Of a stretch of 64,000 nucleotides of DNA, positions 35,548 through 47,934 are shown piece after piece. The notes under the pieces are model-generated. The model did no database searches. It was not told the DNA's origin and saw only the letters and a program-made list of their open reading frames with translations. The first letter of the stretch is position 1; every line of letters begins with the position of its first letter. A program made the position numbers and the translations under genes. The stretch comes from Daucus carota subsp. sativus (taxonomy: Eukaryota; Streptophyta; Magnoliopsida; Apiales; Apiaceae), in contig NC_030383.2 in NCBI RefSeq assembly GCF_001625215.2, positions 46,992,380-47,056,379 of the forward strand, read 5' to 3'.

Positions 35548-37206
35548 CTTGGGTGTGTACATATAGAAGCGGCCAGAGAATCATGGAAAGTGAGGAGAGA
35601 GGAGTGAGATTGGTAGCTAGACGACTAGCACTAAAAGAGAGAAAATAGTACACCAATAAATAGAGAGAAGGAAGAGAAGAGAGAGAAGCAACTGCAGCTC
35701 AGCGATGCAGATGGGATAAAGATATTAAATTATTTTCATAGGGAGAGTAATTGTTTTGCCCTCTCCTTTATTTCACATTATTGCCTTGGCTATCACTTCC
35801 TCTTCCATTATCATAGGGCAGACAGTAAAAACAATTTTTTCTAAAAAATAGGTGGATTTTTTTTTGATTAATTTAAAAATTATTTAATTCTATGGGTAGC
35901 TGGTGTATTTTGTCGACGGTGTTAGGCTGGTTTTTAGCTTTTAGTGACTGGTTTTTAGCTTTTAGCTTTTAACACTGTTTTCACGAAAAACAAGTTTTTC
36001 CACATCTTTGAAAAAAGTGCTTTATAATTTTTGTCAGAAGTTGTAATAATTTCACTATCAAAATTTATAAATATACTTTTTTATATTATAATTCAGAATA
36101 TATAAATATTAAAAAAATTATCAAATAATTATTTGATTTCTAGGGCAGCATTATATAACGAGCGACTGCACAACAATTCTATACGCATCACTCCAATCAG
36201 AGCCGAGTCTCAGATATGGGCCAGTTCAAGTTACTTTTACCTTTTCTTTTTCACACCGATCAAATTACCTTTTAAAGTTATAACTTTCTTTTTATCTAAA
36301 GTATTTTATCTTTTATAAATTAACTTCAGAATTATAATTATTTTGTAAGTATAAAAATCATGATGAAGATAACAATAATTATCAAACAATATTATTTTGT
36401 ACATTTTTATGAACTCAAATTTTAAAATTCAACAGAAATAACTCAGGCGATTATATATTGAGAAAAATCGATTTTAGAAATATTATCTAAAGCCGCGTAC
36501 ATTTTATATATAAAAATTTGATGCCTTTTTCCTAAAAATAATGATTAGCTCCTTTTTTATTCATAAAAACAATTTGTATTTTATATTGACATATGTTATT
36601 ACTTTGGATAAGTATCTAAATGTGATTTTAGGGCATTAAACCCTTTTCATAAGAGTTCCAACTTATATATTATTTTATATTATTTTTTAGTGATTATAGA
36701 AACAAATATAAATGATCTCATTTTAATATTATATAACTATGTTATATAATATAATAATTTTCAGATAGCTCATAAAATCACTGATAAACTACTCGGAGTC
36801 ACACCGTTGATACCGAGGGTTGAGCTGTTGGCCAAAAGAATATGTGAAATTAGCATTACTCATATTATGCAAGAAAACCCTGTACAAAGATACTAAAAGA
36901 TTGACGTGATTCGTTTAAATTTAAGTAATCATTGATTTTGTTCTTGAGAAATTTATCCGACATTGTTGTAGTGTTATGAAGTCAAGTATTATCTTTTCTG
37001 TCGATTTTTGTCGATTTCAGTGGCATTTTCTTTATAGATAGGCTTCCGCATACTCTATATATCAGTTGCATGTTGTCCGTTGTTTCTGCACAAACTATTT
37101 GCAGGTATCTACTATCTAGTCGCTCTAAAATACGTGCATCTCACTTAGGTCTGTGGAAAACGAATACAAACCGCAGTGGAGTATTACACTTCCTCAATTT
37201 CAAAAT

Positions 37207-37210
<4 letters not shown>
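35548..37210. other. MYB upstream region and AT-rich spacer
   Basis: GA-rich sequence at 35590-35690 (5' side of the MYB promoter). The phrase ggtttttagcttttag is repeated at about 35930-35960. Beyond that only AT-rich sequence; no gene seen. Confidence 0.5.

Positions 37211-37250
<40 letters not shown>
37211..37250. repeat. (AT)20 microsatellite, left flank of MITE
   Basis: Pure AT dinucleotide run that directly abuts the inverted-repeat element 37251-37665. Confidence 0.97.
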
Positions 37251-37255
<5 letters not shown>

Positions 37256-37662
37256 AGTTATATGGAGTACATAAAAACATTGGAGAATTGGAGTACAAAT
37301 CACAATTTTTTAGTTTGATCCTATATAATATCTTTGATTATCCAAATTTTGATATAATCTATCATTTATAAGTTGTCTTGCACATAATTGTCAATTAATC
37401 ATTGATATCTTTCAACTTTAACAAGTATTAAGATTATTGTTCTGCTTATTAGTTTATTGCAGAACATAGAGCCCTATGATTTATAAAAGTAATTATTCTA
37501 CCATTTGATCACGATGTTTATGTTGCAGAACATAATGTGCAAGTTCTCAAATATTTACAAATATTATTGGACAATAAAAATTGAAATTTAGATGACTAGA
37601 TTACATTTTATCAAACTTTGTACTCCAATACTCCAATTTTTTTTGTACTCCATAGAACTTAA

Positions 37663-37665
<3 letters not shown>
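37251..37665. mobile_element. Micron-like MITE flanked by TA microsatellites
   Basis: Left end agttaagttatatggagtac, right end gtactccatagaacttaact, with further pairing between ggagtacaaa and tttgtactcc. Both sides are long (AT)n runs (37211-37250 and 37666-37716). This is the arrangement described for the rice Micron family, in which the element sits inside a microsatellite. No coding capacity. Confidence 0.75.

Positions 37666-37716
<51 letters not shown>
37666..37716. repeat. (AT)n microsatellite, right flank of MITE
   Basis: About 25 AT units directly following the element. Confidence 0.97.
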
Positions 37717-37720
<4 letters not shown>

Positions 37721-39148
37721 TTTTAATTTTTTTTCTGAACAAAGATATATATATGTTAAAAATTTATTTAGAAAATAAAATCCACCTAAAATTAGGTGAA
37801 AAGGTCAAACCTGCAATCCAGGAGATAAATAACCGACTAAAAACGTACTTGAGCAGCATATCATGTACCCTAAGCGAAGGGAAAACGGTAAAAGATGATG
37901 ACCAACTACAGGAAAGGACAAGAAACACGCGATTTCAAATAATTGTAGGGCTAGTTAATATTATATTTAATGCTTATTGATAACGAAATGACATGTCCCT
38001 TGAATTTTTTATAGGACCAATAATTAACTCTTCTGATTTAAGTGACTGGTCCAGTCCTTAGTTGAGTCATTACGTGAATTTAGTTGACAATAGTACCCAA
38101 CGTGAAATATAAAGTTCCTCTTAAATTTTTTAGTACTAACTACTGTGTTTCTTTTTACAGCTTTCGTCGGAATACATTAAAAATTAAAATGAAAACAGTG
38201 GGACTGTAATTAAAGGAACACAGTTACTGTTGTTCTGCAAATACTCTTGCTCAATTTATTTATCATCAAGTCCTAAAGTTTAATCTGCTCGAAAGAACAT
38301 AAATATATAAGATTCTTTTATTTTCTTAGGGATCTTCAACCATGAGTAAGACTTAGTTAAAAATTGAGTTGACATATCTCAAAGATAAAATATATGGTCA
38401 ATTTCTTCGAAAAAACACACTTCAATGATACACTCTAACAGCATCTCCAAGAATAATATGTATAATGATGGACTATTTTCGTTGATTAAGTTGATTATGT
38501 AATTTTGTTGTTGAGGTCACCAATGATCTATTGGTCTATATCCATACTTATGTAAAATTATATCTAAAATCTTTCTTAGATCGATGAATATAATCACAAA
38601 TAGATAACTATATATATTGTATTATTAATATTGTTGAACTCATATGTCATGAATTGTTGGTTCGGTATATATAACTTGTCAACTGCTACGTCACAAGCAT
38701 AAATAAATTAAGTTCCCCAACTGTTATTGTCCAAGGGCATTTATATGTACTATTGTCCTCTGGCATGGTGTTAAATGTTAAGTGGTAAGTTAAATATGGA
38801 TATACGAAGGAGCTAGCAAGTGAATACATGTAGCGCAGTGCCTTTCAATATCTGCTGCAATGTCTTCTGTTGGCTTGCAGTCATCAATATTCAATACTGG
38901 GGTTTATGGTAAGAGTGTAAATCTCAACTTGGGCTATTCCACTTGGGTGACCGCCAGATTTTGAATTTTCTTCGGGATTCATCATCATTCATCGTGTAAC
39001 TTGGCCTCTTAGTTCATAATCTCTTTAAACATGTGCGCATTTAGATTTAGTAACTCCTATTCAATAGTTTCAGTTAATAATTTTTAAGAGAATTGAATGT
39101 TATATTAGTGCGCGCTAGCATTAAAAATCATTTCAATCAAATGTCCAT
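37717..39148. other. Intergenic region without recognised gene
   Basis: AT-rich. A left end similar to the PIF-like family (cagcatctccaag after TAA) occurs at about 38450 without a clear right partner. Confidence 0.45.
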
Positions 39149-39704
39149 TGGGTTATATATCAAACTGGTCACCCATTACGTCAAAATATCTCACTTTACC
39201 CACTCATCTCATCAGCGACTCGTTTAAGCCACTATAAACCAAATATATATCATTTTACTCACATCCCTATTTATACCTATTTACTTAATCATTTATAAAA
39301 AATCAACCGTTTGCTTTTTTACTACAAAACCACCTCGAGTACCTTCATAATTGTCTCTATTATTTATCAAAATAATTTAGAAATTTTTAAAGCAACATAC
39401 TTAGGGTGATCACATAAATATATATTTATTACTAAATATTTTTTTAATAAATAGCTATGTTGCTTTATTAATTCCAAATTATTTTGATAAATACTAGAGA
39501 CAATTATGAAGGTACTCGAGGTGGTTTTGTAGCAAAAAAACAAATGGTTAATTTTTTATAAATGATTAAATAAAAATGTATGAATAGTATTGTGGGTAAA
39601 ATGATATATGTTTTGTTTACAGTGGCTCAAACGAATCCCTGATGAGATGGGTGGGTAAAATGAGACATTTTGACGTAGTGGGTGGCCAGTTTGATATAAA
39701 ACCC
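39149..39704. mobile_element. Mutator-like foldback MITE, 556 bp, 9 bp TSD
   Basis: Begins tgggttatatatcaaactgg, ends with the inverse (ccagtttgatataaaaccc). Direct repeats aatgtccat flank it (39140-39148, 39705-39713; 8 or 9 bp depending on one shared A). The arms match for over 200 bp, including the gtcaaaatatctcactttac and catctcatcag blocks. Confidence 0.88.
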
Positions 39705-40559
39705 AATGTCCATTTTATTATATGTTTTACAAATAAATAATTATTTTATGATACTTCTTTAATTAATAGTTGTAATTCTTTCATATTGCATTTATGAAAG
39801 ATATTTAATAAAATTAAAAATATTATGAAATTTATTAATAATTTATTATGTTTGATATATATACATACACACAGATATATACATATATAATATACATATA
39901 CATATATGTACATATACATATGTATAATGCATGACAAAAGTTCAATGAATTGCACCTTATAGAAAGTAATAATGAGAGACGATCGACCCAAATATCTTAT
40001 AACAGATTCAATATATAAAATTATATAAAAATTATTTTATAAGAAATATTAATTGAACAAATATATACTATGCAATATGTTTTTGGTAAAATTATATATT
40101 TTTATATATCTTTTATATAATCTTATTCTCACATTTAAGTATATTTTGTATTAATTTGAATTTTTATATAATATATTTAAATATATTATTATAGGGAATA
40201 AAGAATTTCTAAGTTGAGAAGTATTCGAGAAAAAAAATTTACTATGGAGAGAAATTAGATGGAAAATAGGATTTATTGGGCAATAACGGAATTCTACATT
40301 ATTTGGGCTATATTTTGAATCTGGATATCGAATTTTTACGATCTTACGGTCCACGTGAAACTTGTTGAGTTCTCTTTAATTCAAAGATATATAGCCCAAA
40401 AAGCAAAATCCATTTAGAAAAACCCGTAAACTGAAGCACGTAAACTAAAGCACAAAATATAACTATGATTTTTGATACGAAATCCTACTTGATATTAAAT
40501 TCTACTTGTGTATTAATTTAAACATTAAAAATACTCTTGTTATTAAATACATGATCAGT
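39705..40559. other. AT-rich spacer
   Basis: Alternating tatat/catat sequence at 39855-39925. No gene recognised. Confidence 0.5.
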
Positions 40560-41800
40560 ATTTTTCATCGTAGACTATTGGATCAGATATAGAACTAGGG
40601 TTAGACATAGGGAGAGAGAGGAGGGAGGCTATGTGAGAGGCCATTGATACTCTTCTTGCTGGAGCGTTGAAAATTACAAGTTTCTTCTATAGTTCTCTTC
40701 TCTATTCTTGTTAGTTAAATTATGTCTTTTTATTACATTAGTTCTTTTAATTGTTTAGTTATTTGTTGAGTAGTTGTATTTTAGGGCTCAAGAAGAATCC
40801 ATATTTGCACTATAATATTGGCATGATTTACATTATGATTTGATTGATTATGCGTAATTCTAATTGATCATATTTCAATATTAATTTGTCTAATCGGCTG
40901 ATGTCATAAATTAATTTTGTGCGAATATGAGTATGATTGAGAGATGTACTACTAGATGTACACATAAAATTAGAAGAATAAATTTGATTGTGAGAACATC
41001 ATTAGATTTCTTAGAGCGTTAATACTCGAGAGAGATACATAACCCACTATGCGCCTAATAAATATCAATGAGATATCAGAAGTTGCTCCTAAAATTTACA
41101 GCTTCTGCCAAGTTTGCGGTGTTCAGGATCACTATACTTATGAATGCTCGTACATAATTTAAAATTCTCCAAAGGCTCAATTGGGACAAGTGATAATTTT
41201 CAGGATTTCTCACATCATGATTCACAACAATCTCAGCAACAACACTATAAAAAATTGCCAATGCAACAATATGTGTTATATGAGCAACAACATTATCAAC
41301 CTCAATATGAGCAACCACAATTTCAACAATATCACTATTCACAGTTATTATATTGGAAAATTTATAATAAAATAATTTAGTCGTAAAAAATTTAATAATC
41401 AATATTCATCGATCAAAATCCTATTTCCATCAAATAAATAAATGATATGCGCAGTAAATTATTATAAATAAGCATATATATAATGGGTTCGTTTGCCTTA
41501 ATTTAAGATAATGTTTATCACTTATACGTGAAAACTAACTTTTATTTTATGTTTTAGGTTCAGTTGGATTTGAAATGGATTTCGATTGGGGGATCGGGTG
41601 CGAAACAATTTGACCAAAACTGAAATCCAACCTGAATATATTAAGGATTTTGAAAAAAATATCAGAACAAAATCCGAAAATTTGAGAGCGATAAGATTTA
41701 GTCGAATTGGTGCAGATTATGTATCAAACACATTTGTAAAATTCAAACACGGTGGAGTTCATAAACAACGTTATAAATCATTAGGACACTAGTTATTAAT
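40560..41800 (+). pseudogene. Decayed LTR-retrotransposon gag region
   Basis: A GA-rich then CT-rich transition (40605-40715) resembles an LTR-to-leader boundary. Downstream, the frame through 41052-41156 encodes a canonical retroviral-type zinc knuckle, CQVCGVQDHYTYEC (41106-41147, spacing CX2CX4HX4C), then a stop. After that comes Gln-rich sequence (41220-41340). No protease, integrase or reverse transcriptase was seen and no paired LTR was found, so only a gag remnant is claimed. Confidence 0.5.
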
Positions 41801-41868
41801 ATAGTCCTCCAACAATTCTTGAAATATCTATACAAGACATTATTAGAGTTACTTTTTAATATGTATTA

Positions 41869-42292
41869 CTCACTCCATTGCACTCAAATGTTTATATGTG
41901 AGTTGTACACGGAGATTAAGAAAATAAGTAAAGTATTATGAAAAAATAAAAAAAGTGATGATAGTAATGAACCAGTTAGATATTTTTATGTTATAAAAAT
42001 TCGGTTTTTCTGTGATGTGCCTATGGGCATACACTAAGCGCTAACTTTCATGAGAATGATGCATTTTTATTGGTCCTCCAATCATAAATATGGATGGCCC
42101 CCCTGCATAATTTACACCAAATCCACCAATAAAAATCCACCAAACTCATCAAATTTAGTGTTTATTGTCTGCCTTGGGCACACATTAAAAAGACCCATAA
42201 AAATTTACTATATTTGACAGTTTTGAAAGATAAACAATTTGATTAAATATTGAAAAAACAAAATATAAATTGAAAGATTGGGACCAAGAGAG
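41869..42292. mobile_element. Stowaway-like MITE, degenerate, with possible nested insertion
   Basis: Left end TA then ctcactccattgcactcaaa, right ttgggaccaagagag then TA. The middle (about 42015-42195) holds its own imperfect inverted phrases (tgtgcctatgggcatacact / agtgtttattgtctgccttg...gcacaca), perhaps a second element inside. Confidence 0.5.
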
Positions 42293-42408
42293 TAATATAT
42301 TTTAGCTGCGAAAATGCAGTATAATTTGTGCGGGTCTGGCAAGCGGTAACGTAAATAAAAAGACAAAGAGGAGGTCCACAATAATGAAGTTAAAGGGTTT
42401 TCTTTTTA

Positions 42409-42711
42409 CTCCCTCCGTCCCAGCCAATTTTTTACGTTTGATTTGGGCACGGAGGTTAAGAAATATGTATAAAGTAGTGGAAAAGAGGAAGAAAAGTGGG
42501 TGAAGTGGTGGGACCCATCAATTTTTAATGAATAAAAGAGAGATAGTGGAGTAAAAGTAGTGTGAAAAGGGAGTAAAAGTAGTGTGAAAAAGGAGGAAAA
42601 GTTGGGAAATGGTGGGACCCATTGACTATATTTGGTAAGTTTTGGAATGTAAAGAATTGGATGGGACATCCAAAAAAGGAAACTGTAAAGAACCTGGTGG
42701 GACGGAGGGAG
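42409..42711. mobile_element. Stowaway-like MITE, 303 bp
   Basis: Begins ctccctccgtcccagccaat and ends gtgggacggagggag, TA on both sides. The phrase aaaagtagtgtgaaaa occurs twice in the centre. A minus-strand open frame covering this region is a MITE artefact. Confidence 0.88.
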
Positions 42712-44007
42712 TAATAAACAAAATGAAGTTAAAGTTGATTTGTGGAACCAGACAAAGGTTTGAAGGCGGAAAGATTTGTGTATTGGCAATGAAGATATAG
42801 ATTTGACAGTGGGCTGGACTGGGTGGGGTTCCCTCACTTAAATTCTGTTATAAACCCACTGCTACCCACCACTTCTTTCAATCCCTCTTTTATTACTCTA
42901 TTCAATATATCCTTCCCCACTTGACCCATTTTTGCTCAGCAACGTGTACCTTGATTACGATATCAAAGATACTTTTCAAATATAAATATTTATTACAAGT
43001 TTACAACACCAATCAAATATCTCGCACATATAAATTTAGCCCAATTTTCAGATTGGTTTGGGCTGGGATAACTGAACCCAAAACTGGGCCCTCAAAGTTT
43101 CAACGTGTAGATAAATGTGACATTTTATGCGTGCAGTCTCCCAGGCCCGTGGGCAAGAAGGTTGTGTAGAATTAAGGGCCTTATTAACTAGTGTGTAAAT
43201 AGATAAGCATTTGATCGAGAAAAATATATGAAGTTATGCTTCTTTTGAAATAAACCCTTTTCTTGACATAAAGAATATGAAACTCTTTATGAAACAACTA
43301 TTAATATTCCTATCCAATAAAATAATAAAAATATATATTTTAAATAATAATAAAATTTAAATTTAAGAACCTTCTATATTCTCCTACATACCCTAAATAT
43401 ATGGGGTAGAACTGACAATTTGGTACACGACACAAAAATTATTGTGCTAGGCTAACAACGATGTGGAATTATAACGGTCCTAACTTAGGCTAATCTGAAA
43501 AAACAAGAAAACATTACTTAAATACAAGACCTTGCGAAGTTATTAACCAAAGAACGAGTTCGAATATGAAAATAAAAAATATATACATGATTTTCTCAAA
43601 AACACCACTCCAACGCTACACTTTTTAGCCTACAACTCTGCACTTGATCATATGAACAAGCTGCACAGAAGCATACATCTGTTAACTCAGATCATCTCTC
43701 TCTAACTCTATCTTTGACAGACGTCAGATTAGCCTAAGTTTGGACCCTTGTTATAACTATGATTCGGTCTTTCTTGTGCTCCCATGCAATGCCATGATAA
43801 TCTCCATTGAAACTTGAAAGACTTAAACAACTATTGTGTTTAACCAACTCATAGGAATGATGCTCATTTGTCTCCATTTCTTTTCTTATTAGAATTTTGT
43901 TTTTCAATGAAGAGACGTGTTCCACCAAAAACAATAGAAAACTAAATAGGCACAGTGATCAAGACAAAAAACTCAATAGGCTTCATTCAAATTTGTTCAC
44001 AAACAAG
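42712..44007. other. Intergenic region with a 23 bp inverted repeat
   Basis: The arms 43476-43498 and 43724-43746 (ggtcctaacttaggctaatc... and its inverse) pair with one mismatch and bracket 271 bp. They could be the ends of an unclassified MITE. No gene recognised in the rest. Confidence 0.5.
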
Positions 44008-44185
44008 CAGGGCGGATCTAGGAAGAGGCGGGGACACGTGTCCCCCTAATTTTTTTTTTATATTTTTTCACCATTCTAAATTCTGCAAAATTATAGAAGT
44101 GCCCTCAGAAATTTAAAGATATATAGGTGTTTTCCGAAAATTTGCTTCGTGCCCCCCTAACATTTGTGTGCTAGATCCGCTCCTG
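44008..44185. mobile_element. hAT-like MITE, about 178 bp
   Basis: Left cagggcggatctag, right ctagatccgctcctg. The flanks share ttcac and caag (ttcacaaacaag before, ttcacaag after), suggesting an 8 bp duplication disturbed by a 4 bp insertion. Confidence 0.65.
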
Positions 44186-44804
44186 TTCACAAGCGTCATT
44201 ATTCCTTGTTGAAGCTCATACACACTGGTTTAATTCAGTCCCAAAGAAGACGCGGCATACGCATATATGAGTATTGCTTCTGTAGAGTGGGAAGGTTAAC
44301 CAACTCGTCCTAACAAAACTGGGATTCATATGCAATATTCAAAACACAGAGACTCACTGCTTACTCAATCATCAGCACCTGGTTGGTTGGTGACCTATCG
44401 TACAATATTCCAAACTAATTAAGAAAACCCGAGCTACATTCCTACTAAGACGTATCATTCATTCACTGTTTGAACATATATTTTTTATTACATATCAAGC
44501 ATTATTAACGAAACAAGCTCAACAGATCTGATTCACGTGAAGAAAAACTAATCACAACAACTAACTAATTAAATATATTACAATAAGATGATATAAGATT
44601 AAGTTCTATTACAATATGTTGAACATGATTCACGAGCTCTGATCCCACCTAAACTACTGGAACACAAATGTGAAAATCAGATTGAAATTTGTGTACATAC
44701 TATGAGTATGACATGAAGATTGATATTATATGTTTTCTTTTCTAGGTATGAATTGGCTTCAGCATAGCTTTAACAAGTGCCTAAGATGAAAATGATTGTA
44801 TAAT
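44186..44804. other. 3' flank of the NAC gene
   Basis: AT-rich, probably includes the NAC 3' UTR. Nothing else recognised. Confidence 0.5.
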
Positions 44805-45925
44805 TTAATAATTCCAAAGACAATCAAGGTCCACTGGTCCACCAGAAGTGATGGGATATGCTTCATCTTCGCGACACCTCTGACCACAAGACAGATCAGT
44901 ACTCATTCCGCAAGTGTCTTCTGAGTATTCTGTTTTTGTACTAGTTTTTGTCTGTTCCCCATTATTTTCTAAAAAATAGTTGAAAATGGATTCATCTTGC
45001 ATTAAGAAAGACTCCGGGTGTTGAGGCGAAAATTGTGTGGGAAAGTAGGTGTTTTGGATTGGGAGTGCAGGGGAAGATGATGAGGCAGGAGGTACAAAAA
45101 AATTAAGATTTTCAAACAGATCCTCGTGAGGTTTTATGTTTTCTGATTGTGCGGAGAAGCAGGTCACGTGGGATCCATCACCCTGCGATGTTCTTGATGT
45201 ATCGATTAAAGCAGGTAAATTTGAATGCTGTGATTCACCGGTTTTCACCAGTGATATATGCGTTTTCTTCCCACTTGAATCTTTATGGAAAACTCTTGAA
45301 ATTGCCCAGTCATTCTGCTTGTAATAAGATCATATCAGAATAATGTTAGCATGAACCAATTTCATAAAAGAGAGAAAAACAGAGCATCAAGCAACGTAGT
45401 AGTACCGTTGTCGCGTTGTTTGAATACTTGCCCTCTAGCCTAAATTCATGCATGACCCAGTTGGTTTTGTGCCCTCTTGGTGCTCTTCCCTCGTAGAAAA
45501 CCAGGGTCTTTTTCATCCCAACAAGCTTCTTTAATCGATAAATTTCCTTGTCTTTTCCCGTTGCTTTCCAATATCCAGCTTTAGTTGCCCTATTTGTTCT
45601 TGAACCAGTTGGATACTTCTTATCTTTCACGCAGAAAAAGTACCATTCATCTTCCCCCATCTTTGCAATCCCTTTTGTGTGTACAAAGTCTCAAAATAAA
45701 AATAAGAAAAAGTTACATAACAAAAAAAAAATACAAACAAATAAAAGTCTCACCTGGAAGGTCCCATGGCTCGACCTTGTTTAAATCAACTGTTCCAATG
45801 GGTGCCGCTGAAAAGTTGATGTTGTAAACCTTTGGATGGAGGTAATGAGTTATAAGCTCCTCATCTGTCGGATGAAATCTAAAACCAGGAGGCAACTCTA
45901 TGTGTTCATTTGAAAGTTTTTCCAT
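44805..45925 (-). CDS. NAC transcription factor, NAM/CUC/ORE1-NAC100 clade
   Basis: A 315-residue plant transcription factor. Three exons: 45925-45754, 45671-45406 and 45314-44805, at the usual NAC intron positions. The NAC domain fills about residues 10-157 with all five blocks: [63 protein letters not shown] with [20 protein letters not shown] and [13 protein letters not shown], then WAISRVFHK. The exon 2 start is the AG at 45672-45673, giving PWDLPGIAKMG in frame. The C-terminal region is Ser-rich and acidic near the end, as in activators. A miR164 site in exon 3 places it with the miR164-regulated NACs (CUC1/2, NAC1, ORE1, NAC100). The NAC domain resembles the NAC100/ORE1 side more than CUC, but this is not certain. 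Confidence 0.93.
45152..45172 (-). promoter_or_regulatory. Predicted miR164 target site in NAC exon 3
   Basis: On the mRNA strand the 21 bases read cccacgtgacctgcttctccg, encoding SHVTCFSA (residues 194-201). Against canonical miR164, pairing is continuous over miRNA positions 2-12 and 14-19, including the cleavage position 10-11. Position 1 is a G:U pair, position 13 a mismatch, and positions 20-21 are unpaired. Sites at this codon position are known in miR164-targeted NAC genes. Confidence 0.85.
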
Positions 45926-46036
45926 TATTTCTCGGCAAGAAAAGAAAGCAACTGAGATGTAACTCAGGACATACAGGTTTTGCACTCAGGAACAAATCTT
46001 AAAACAACTATGCGATGGTCTTGATGCATGGAAAAC

Positions 46037-46044
46037 TATTTATA
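46037..46044 (-). promoter_or_regulatory. Probable TATA box of the NAC gene
   Basis: TATAAATA on the minus strand, 112 bp upstream of the ATG, inside the palindromic ctataaatag. Confidence 0.5.
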
Positions 46045-46803
46045 GGACTCTTTTATATATAATAATATATAGATGACGATAAAGAAAGAGAGGACCGTAA
46101 CTGAAAATTGAAAAGGTGAAGACATAACAGAAATTATTTACAAATTGTAGTTACATGAGAACGAAAGAAACGTGGTCGGTCTGTATGCCAACTTCGCGGC
46201 TTTTTTCAATTTAAACGTAATTTTCGTTTTCTTTTTCATTGTCTGATGCGAGATGGAAACGCCTTATGCCCTTATCTTTCTTATCTTCTATACTAAAATA
46301 ATAATAACATATGTGTGACTATGACTTGAAACATAAGATCTATTGTGAGCTTCTTAGAATATTTTAGAAATTTGGCATATAAACGTGAGTAATTTTTATA
46401 ATAATAATAATTTAGTGCTTTAATTTAATAATAATTTGATCACAATCTGTTCCATTTTCCAACTATATGCACTTTGAATCAATAAATATAAAGCATGTTT
46501 ATGTTAAACTCTGTCGTTTTATTAAATCACACTATATATATTAATTGTTTGAAAAGTAGTGAACAACTTTTGTTTTATAATAATATGATATTTTTTATTT
46601 TCTAAAAATCCAAGTATTCTGGCATGTTGCTCCATCAAATGAGGACCACTTCTATAACTACAAAAATTATTTATCATGTATAATTTCACATTTAAAATTA
46701 TACAACAAAACATTGGAAATAGAAACACTTATATGGATGTCATTCTCTATTATATGCCCTTTCTTCCTCAAATATTCTCATAGTCATCTACACATTACAT
46801 TAC
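46045..46803. other. NAC upstream region
   Basis: AT-rich promoter-side DNA. A short GAAAGA-rich stretch (46078-46100) lies just upstream of the TATA box. No other feature recognised. Confidence 0.45.
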
Positions 46804-47055
46804 GAGGGTGTTTGGGCGGGGCAGGGACTTAAAGTCCCGCTTATCGAGTTTTAAATTAGAAACACTTATTTGTACGTTCATATAAAAAATCGAGAAGCAT
46901 TTATAAAAAGTTAGGATTCCTGGTTTTCTTTTATGAATTCTATTTTTTTGTCAAACAATTTAATCACTTATAAGTCTTAACTAATATCTAAATTCCACTT
47001 CACTTTTTTTACTTTAAGTAAAAAACACGTATTTTAAACCCACTCAAACAGCCTC
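46804..47055. mobile_element. hAT-like MITE, about 252 bp
   Basis: Left gagggtgtttgggcgg, right cactcaaacagcctc, with internal pairing (cttaaagtccc region, ttaaatt). The gtgtttgg/ccaaac type of end recurs at 59806 and 62393. Target duplication not clear. Confidence 0.55.
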
Positions 47056-47934
47056 TATATATAGTAGGGATTTTTTTTATAATTATTTAATGTTTATAAT
47101 TTTTTTTTGCAAAATACAACAATTTTCAAAAAAATTGCTAAAATACAATTTTCAAATAAAAACTCTAAAAATATTATTTTCTAAAAAAATGAAAAAATGC
47201 AGAGGTTGAATTTGTAACCATATATGCAATGACCAGCAACTATATATATAAATACAAATATAATTCTCAAAAAATCTATTGAAAAATATATTTAGTTGCA
47301 TAATAAATTTCGAGTGATTACAAAGGTCGAAAATTGTGGGCATATGCAGGGAGAATCAATATCACAAAAAAACCAAAAAATCAACTAAAACATTCTCTTT
47401 TTTTTTTTTTCCCATCTATCTTTATGCTATTCTCCATTCTCTCTTTCTTTATTGATCAAATTTAGGTTAGTGATTATTTTTAGTATATTTTGTTGATTCA
47501 AATTTGTTTCGATTTTAAATCTTTTGCTAGCATATTTAAATAATTTATATTATATAACAATCCAGTTATTAATTTAATAGTCAATTTTCTGATATATTGA
47601 TATGATTAATTTCATAGTAATAATTATTTAGATTTTTAATCTTTTAAATAATTATAAATTTAACCCCGACGGCTCAACCAATTAGTTGTGAAATATCTCA
47701 TACATTTTATACTTATTAACTAATTATAAATATAAATACCTTATTTAAAAACATCTATAATGGAGTTGATTATGATGATTGGCTAAATTTGAATACATTA
47801 GATAAAATCTGTTGAATCTATGACACATATTATGATTTTTCATAAAATCATATGTATATGTTTATATAATTTTATTTTTAATATGATGATTCATTTTCTG
47901 CTAAGAATTTTTCATTTTTGGATTTCTATGAAAC
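47056..47934. other. AT-rich spacer with a partial PIF-like MITE
   Basis: Very AT-rich, with poly-T at 47398-47412. From about 47755 it resembles the 28199-28592 family (gattggctaaattt, then ttctgctaag), broken by the hAT-like element at 47935. Confidence 0.45.

Noticed and set aside
37753-37980. 75-codon frame next to the TA microsatellite
   Set aside because: No known domain; isolated in repeat DNA.
42406-42837. 143-codon minus-strand frame
   Set aside because: Runs through the Stowaway-like MITE 42409-42711 and out into flanking DNA; no family resemblance.
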